From Streptomyces rimosus subsp. rimosus (GTDB lineage: Bacteria; Actinomycetota; Actinomycetes; Streptomycetales; Streptomycetaceae): DNA of 64,000 nt. Each line of letters opens with the position of its first letter. Positions within the stretch are counted from its first letter, which is position 1. This document shows, in pieces, positions 58,899 through 64,000 of the stretch. Below the pieces are notes generated by a model, which saw nothing but the letters and a program-made list of their open reading frames with translations, was not told where the DNA came from and did not search any database. The DNA lies in NCBI RefSeq assembly GCF_000720725.1, contig NZ_JOCQ01000008.1, positions 62,001 to 126,000 on the forward strand, written 5' to 3'. The position numbers and the translations under genes are program-made.

Positions 58899-59435
58899 GT
58901 GAGCATCGACCCGTCCTCGATCCCGAATTTCGGGGGCCAGCCCGAACCGCAGCCGTCGGGGCCTGATGGTCCCGTCCTGCCCGACCAGGACCTGGTCAAG
59001 CAGCTCCTCGACCAGATGGAGCTGAAGTACGTAGTCGACGACGAGGGTGACCTCGCCGCCCCGTGGGAGCAGTTCCGCACGTACTTCATGTTCCGCGGCG
59101 AGGAGGAGCAGCAGATCTTCTCCGTCCGCACGTTCTACGACCGCCCGCACGGCATCGACGACAAGCCGAAGCTGCTGGAGGCGCTCGACGACTGGAACCG
59201 CCGGACGCTGTGGCCCAAGGCCTACACCCACACCCATGACGACGGCACGGTCCGCCTGATCGGCGAGGCGTCGATGCTGATCGGTACCGGCGTCGCGCTC
59301 GAACACTTCGTGTCGAGCACGGTCAGCTGGGTCCGCGCGTCGATCGAGTTCGACAAGTGGATCGTCGAGCAGCTCGGCCTGGAGGCCGAGATCGAGGGTG
59401 ACGGCGACGCGAAGCCGGGTGACGAGGAGGCGTAA
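58899..59435 (+). CDS. YbjN-domain protein
   Basis: A 178-residue acidic protein starting at GTG 58899 (AAGGGA eight bases upstream). The core (about 30-150) fits the YbjN sensory-domain family: LDQMELKYVVDDEGDL, then EQQIFSVRTFYDRPHG and EALDDWNRRTLWPKAY. Both ends are rich in Asp, Glu, Pro and Gly. YbjN proteins bind partner proteins, sometimes as type III chaperone-like folds; in actinobacteria the role is unknown. A terminator follows. Confidence 0.9.
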   Translation: MSIDPSSIPNFGGQPEPQPSGPDGPVLPDQDLVKQLLDQMELKYVVDDEGDLAAPWEQFRTYFMFRGEEEQQIFSVRTFYDRPHGIDDKPKLLEALDDWNRRTLWPKAYTHTHDDGTVRLIGEASMLIGTGVALEHFVSSTVSWVRASIEFDKWIVEQLGLEAEIEGDGDAKPGDEEA

Positions 59436-59460
59436 GCCCTCCGCCCGGCCGCAGGCGCCG

Positions 59461-59493
59461 ACGGGCCCCGGAGCGAGGTGCTCCGGGGCCCGT
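59461..59493 (+). terminator. Terminator of the YbjN-domain gene
   Basis: Fourteen-base perfect arms (59461-59474 and 59480-59493, 5-base loop), 25 bases after the stop, then TGCCGTTT. Confidence 0.85.
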
Positions 59494-59524
59494 TGCCGTT
59501 TCCGGGCAGTTTCGCCGCGTGCCG

Positions 59525-59800
59525 TCAGCCCCGGGCCGCGCGTCGGCAGGCTTCGCCGGCCACCACCGCGGGGACATAATCCCTCCGCAGCTCGGCGTAG
59601 CAGGCGCGGAAGTTCTCCGGTCCGCCCCTGCCGCCGATGCGGCAGGCTCGTTCGGCCACGTCTTCGTCCGTGCCGGGACGCTGTTCCAGCACGTAGTAGA
59701 AGCAGCTCTGCGGGGTGGCCTGGGCGGCCGGGGCAATGGCCGCCGCACCGCCGAGGGCGAGGGCGAGACAGCTGAGGGTGGCAGCGAGACGCTTGGGCAT
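59525..59800 (-). CDS. Small secreted cysteine-containing protein
   Basis: A 91-residue protein with AAGGA before ATG 59800. A signal peptide (about 1-30, ending APAAQA) precedes a mature domain of about 60 residues with four Cys (SCFYY, ACRIGG, ACYAEL, ACRRA), enough for two disulfides. I do not recognise the family. Small secreted Cys proteins in streptomycetes include protease inhibitors and morphogenetic peptides, but no such motif is seen here. Confidence 0.8.
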   Translation of the reverse strand: MPKRLAATLSCLALALGGAAAIAPAAQATPQSCFYYVLEQRPGTDEDVAERACRIGGRGGPENFRACYAELRRDYVPAVVAGEACRRAARG

Positions 59801-59925
59801 CGCAGATCCTTTCGGAGGATTCCCCGAGTACGTCATGGCAATGGGGTGCGGTTGCAGTTCCCTCATTCATGAACGCACCGCGGAGGCCGTCTGCCCTCCT
59901 GGCTGCCGCCATTGCGGTGACCTGT

Positions 59926-61137
59926 TCACAGCGGCTCGGGTGCCATGGTCAGCAGGTACAGGCCGTAGCCGAGGGAGAGCGCGGCCAGCGAGCCCGCTGT
60001 CAGGACGACGGCGCGCGGGCGGGCGCGGGCGAGTGCGACGGCCGCGGGGAAGAGCAGCGGGAAAGCCGGCAGCAGGAACCGCGGCTTGGACGGGAAGTAG
60101 CCGGTGCCGCCTAGGGCCATGGCCACCAGTACGGCGGTGTAGACGAGCAGCGGCAGCGGCGGCCGGTCCAGCACCATGAGTATGAGCAGCAGCAGCGCCA
60201 CGGCGATCACGGCCGCCGTCATGTACTGCACCAGCGGCGCGTCGTGCAGGAACAGCCGCTTCACGGTCCGCAGGGTGCCCTGGCCGAAGTCGAAACGCGT
60301 CCCCCAGATCTCCTGCACCTGGAAGTAGCCGCGCGGCCCCGCGCCAGTGCGCACCCCCACCCATAGGACGTATCCGAGCCAGCCCGTGGGGGCGATCAGG
60401 GCCGCTGCCCAGTACTGCCAGAGGGGACGCCTCTGCCGCTGTACGGGGCCGTCCCTGCCGCGCCGCCAGGCCCGTACAGCCACCACCACCAGGACCGCCG
60501 CGGCGACCGCGAGGCCGTTCGGCCGTGCCAGACCGGCCAGGACCGCCAGTGCCCCGGCCCACAGCGGGCGGTCGGTGAGCAGCGCGTACAGGGCCCACGC
60601 GGCCAGCGCGGTGAGCAGCGGCTCCGTATAGCTCAGCGACTCGATGACCGCGTGCGGCAGCAGCGCCCACAGCACCACCAGGAACGTACCGGCGCGCCGC
60701 CCGTAGAGGTGCGCGCCGACCGCGAAGATCCCCCAGGCGGCCACGGCGGCGGCCGTCCACGCGAGCAGCAGCCCGGCGCTGAGCGCGCCGACCGGCAAGG
60801 CGGTGGAGACGCCGCGGATCAGCCCCGGGAACAAGGGGAAGAACGCCAGGTCGGCGAGGGGGTCCGGGGGCCACATGCGGTGCGGCGTCGGGGAGCCGTA
60901 GCCGTACCGGGCCACGCTCAGGTACCAGTTGGAGTCCCAGGTCGCGCCGAGCAGGTTGCGCGGGTGGCGGCCGGTGTGCCAGGCCCACAGCGCCGTGCAC
61001 ACGGCCCCCGCGAGGCGGACGGCCGCGAACAGGGCGAGGGCGGGGGCCGCACGGCGCAGCGCGGCCCGGACGTGCACGCGTACGGAGCCGGGCCGTGGCG
61101 CTGCGGCGGCCGCGGTGTCGACGGTCTCGGCGGACAC
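59926..61137 (-). CDS. PIG-V-like polytopic mannosyltransferase
   Basis: A 403-residue membrane protein with about ten helices. I choose GTG 61137, with a perfect GGAGG seven bases upstream. After the first helix comes WDSNWYLSVARYGY, the catalytic-loop Asp region typical of GT-C/PIG-V-like mannosyltransferases, then FFPLFPGLIRG and SYTEPLLTALAAWALY. Such enzymes add mannose from polyprenol-phosphate-mannose on the outer face of the membrane. The acceptor is unknown; the next gene on its 5' side is unrelated. Confidence 0.88.
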   Translation of the reverse strand: MSAETVDTAAAAAPRPGSVRVHVRAALRRAAPALALFAAVRLAGAVCTALWAWHTGRHPRNLLGATWDSNWYLSVARYGYGSPTPHRMWPPDPLADLAFFPLFPGLIRGVSTALPVGALSAGLLLAWTAAAVAAWGIFAVGAHLYGRRAGTFLVVLWALLPHAVIESLSYTEPLLTALAAWALYALLTDRPLWAGALAVLAGLARPNGLAVAAAVLVVVAVRAWRRGRDGPVQRQRRPLWQYWAAALIAPTGWLGYVLWVGVRTGAGPRGYFQVQEIWGTRFDFGQGTLRTVKRLFLHDAPLVQYMTAAVIAVALLLLILMVLDRPPLPLLVYTAVLVAMALGGTGYFPSKPRFLLPAFPLLFPAAVALARARPRAVVLTAGSLAALSLGYGLYLLTMAPEPL

Positions 61138-61314
61138 GAAACACCTCCGGTACGCGCGCGGCGGCCACCCGCCGGGGCCACGCGCCCCGCGCACCCCGAC
61201 ACCACGACTCTCTGCGCCGCCCACGCGGCACGCGACCCCTGTAGGCCGACCGGGTGGCGTACAGGGGTCGCGGGCAGGGGGCCGCGGGCAGAGGGCTGCG
61301 GGAGGGCGTCCGCT

Positions 61315-62493
<1,179 letters not shown>

Positions 62494-62759
62494 GCCCGCC
62501 ATCCTCCGCCGAACCTCTGGACTTCCTCAACTGTGCTTTGGGCCCGGTGGGGCCGGGGCATGAGCCCCGCCGACGGAACCGACGCGGTGCGGACCGCCCG
62601 GAAGGCGGACCGCCCGGAAGGCGGGCCGGGCGCACCGGAGTGGATCAGCGCGGATCGGAGAGGGATCGCAGGACACGTACGACAGGGCTCCGGGCCCGCC
62701 GGAAGCGGCGGCGCCGGGGCGGGTGCCTCGCTTCGGGGGACGGAAAGGAGTGTGGGGCG
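62494..62759. other. 266-base intergenic region with a 16-base direct repeat
   Basis: No gene seen. CGGACCGCCCGGAAGG occurs twice in tandem (62590-62605 and 62606-62621). The region must hold the divergent promoters of the aminotransferase and of the small membrane protein gene. Confidence 0.5.
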
Positions 62760-63041
62760 ATGATGGGCTTCGTGGTCTTCCTGGTGATCTGTGGGGTGGT
62801 CGCGGCGCTGGTGGCCACGGCGGCGCAGAGCCGCGACGGCGGGCGCCGCAGCCTCGGCAAGGGCAGCCGGGACGGCACCGGCTGGTGGGTGGCCGGTGAT
62901 CCGGGGCTGAGCGGCGGACACCACCACGGCCACTCCGGCGGCGGGCTCGGCTCCTGCGGAAGCGGTGGGCACTCCTCCTGCGGGGGCGGCGGACACTCCT
63001 CCTCGTCCTGCGGTGGTGGCGGGGGTTGCGGCAGTTCCTGA
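62760..63041 (+). CDS. Small membrane protein with Gly/His/Cys/Ser-rich tail
   Basis: A 93-residue protein with AAAGGAG before ATG 62760. One membrane helix (GFVVFLVICGVVAALVATAA) is followed by a short basic stretch and a tail made almost wholly of Gly, His, Ser and Cys (GGHHHGHSGGG, SCGGGGHSSS and SCGGGGGCGSS). The tail would bind metal readily. Similar proteins occur across actinobacteria without known function. Confidence 0.8.
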   Translation: MMGFVVFLVICGVVAALVATAAQSRDGGRRSLGKGSRDGTGWWVAGDPGLSGGHHHGHSGGGLGSCGSGGHSSCGGGGHSSSSCGGGGGCGSS

Positions 63042-63353
63042 CGCGTTTCCTGATGCGTTGTTGCCCCGTCCACATGCACGGGGCCCATGCAGGTCCGCAT
63101 ATGCGCCCGGTGGGGTCAACCCCCGCTGGGCGGTGGGATGTTGAACAACTGAACTGAGTAGCCCTCTGAGGGATGGAAACCCTACGAAGCTGGGTAAAAA
63201 CGCTGTGGGCCCCGCTCTTTTCATGATTCCCTCTCCCTAGAGAATCCCAGTTCTCGGACCCCACGTGGGCACGAGCCGGCAGACAGTCACCACCTGATCC
63301 CGTCTCCGGGGCAGGCCGGCCCACCATCCACTGCGTGCTTGCGGAGCCGACCC
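63042..63353. other. 312-base intergenic region with terminator-like hairpin
   Basis: A hairpin with 7-base arms (63063-63069 and 63078-63084) follows the small membrane-protein gene and may end it. The remaining 270 bases contain the promoter of the DUF2617 gene. I see no RNA gene that I can name. Confidence 0.5.
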
Positions 63354-63872
63354 ATGCTCACGACCCTCAAAACGGCCTACACCGATACCCGCGCCTGCGA
63401 CCTGGCCTGGGCGCTGGGCAGGGAGCCGCAGCCCGCCCTCGCCGTGCTCGACCTGGAACTCGCCGCGGCCCACGTGCAGTTGAGGCTGCTCGGGGCCTCC
63501 CATCAGGTGCTGCTGGAGGAGGAGCACGGGACCTGCTCCGAAACGGTCGCCTGCATACCCGGCAGCAGCACCCCGCTCCCGCTGGGCGTGGCGAAACGCA
63601 TCGGCGACTGGGAGTACGAATTCGCGGCGCACGTCGAGACGCTCTCGCACGGCTCGTTCGCCGGGCGTGCACAGGAGTTGCTCGCCCTGGTCGCCGAACA
63701 CCCCCACGGCCTTGCCGGAACGTTCCCGGGCTCGCCGCACGCCTTCACCGCGATGCTGGCGCAGCGCGAGGACGGGCAGGTGCGCTGGCGCACGTGGCAC
63801 GCCTACCCGCAGGAGGGGCGCCTGGTCGCGACGCGTACGCGGGTGGGCGTACGGATGACGGCGGCGCTGTGA
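63354..63872 (+). CDS. DUF2617-family protein
   Basis: A 172-residue protein from ATG 63354 (GGAG seven bases upstream; TTG 63339 is an alternative). It matches my recollection of the actinobacterial DUF2617 family: DTRACDLAWALG near the start, LELAAAHVQLRLLGASHQV, and GTFPGSPHAFTAM with WRTWHAYPQ towards the end. No catalytic motif is evident. Family members commonly sit beside a polyamine aminopropyltransferase gene, which may begin just beyond the window. Confidence 0.85.
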   Translation: MLTTLKTAYTDTRACDLAWALGREPQPALAVLDLELAAAHVQLRLLGASHQVLLEEEHGTCSETVACIPGSSTPLPLGVAKRIGDWEYEFAAHVETLSHGSFAGRAQELLALVAEHPHGLAGTFPGSPHAFTAMLAQREDGQVRWRTWHAYPQEGRLVATRTRVGVRMTAAL

Positions 63873-64000
63873 CGGTCCGGCCCGCGGTTCCCGGCCGGTC
63901 CGCGGGCCGGTGCGCGCGCCGGACGCCGGGGCCGGAGTGCGCCAAGTCGCCCGTGTAGAAGGCGCACTACGCTCGTGTGGGTGACGTAGGGCCATCCTGG

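Noticed and set aside
63977..64000. Possible GTG start of a next gene at the window edge
   Set aside because: Only eight codons are visible and no ribosome site precedes them, so it cannot be supported.

Overview
The window is very GC-rich, uses many GTG and TTG starts, and carries a DnaK-GrpE-DnaJ-HspR operon and a ClpB gene with HspR operators, BTAD/SARP and LuxR-type pathway regulators, MbtH and PIG-V-like proteins. This points to Streptomyces or a very close actinomycete. The left 38 kb is accessory and dominated by natural-product genes. The right 26 kb is ordinary streptomycete core sequence. The two meet at a tRNA-Gly(CCC) gene.

Layout. 1-8.6 kb: the end of a non-ribosomal peptide synthetase (A-PCP-C-A-PCP-TE), an MbtH helper, a DrrA/DrrB-type exporter and a SARP regulator with a clear promoter and operator. 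9.1-13.3 kb: a TPR/AAA+ ATPase pair, a D-Ala-D-Ala carboxypeptidase-like enzyme and a small membrane protein. 13.5-18.0 kb: an NAD(P)-dependent reductase/epimerase and an unusual KS-ACP-alpha-oxoamine synthase fusion. 18.0-21.3 kb: ImmA/IrrE metallopeptidase, XRE repressor with three matching palindromes, a MAB_1171c-like membrane protein and a TetR regulator.

21.5-37.7 kb is the most interesting part: one long minus-strand operon under a LuxR-type orphan response regulator. It has two cysteine-free precursor peptides ending in Thr. Around them are all the enzymes expected for a daptide (RiPP-recognition protein, dehydrogenase/oxidative decarboxylase, aminotransferase, N-methyltransferase, intramembrane metalloprotease, ABC exporter). 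The same operon also encodes a class III lanthipeptide synthetase (LanKC), an LLM/F420-type oxidoreductase resembling dehydroamino-acid reductases, and dTDP-sugar plus glycosyltransferase genes. I read it as a hybrid RiPP pathway: Ser/Thr dehydration, possible reduction to D-residues, possible glycosylation, and conversion of the C-terminal Thr to a dimethylated diamine.

37.7-64 kb: an IS remnant, tRNA-Gly, dcd, a phosphoribosyltransferase, a secreted SGNH lipase with lectin domain, a Yip1-type membrane protein, an AraC regulator, an FG-GAP lipoprotein, a trypsin-like lipoprotein, an EtfD-like iron-sulfur quinone reductase, the heat-shock genes, and several housekeeping or conserved hypothetical genes. 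The 43-47.5 kb stretch is unusually full of short tandem repeats at gene ends and promoters (25 bp x3, 12 bp x7, 36 bp x3, 13 bp x5, 19 bp x10).
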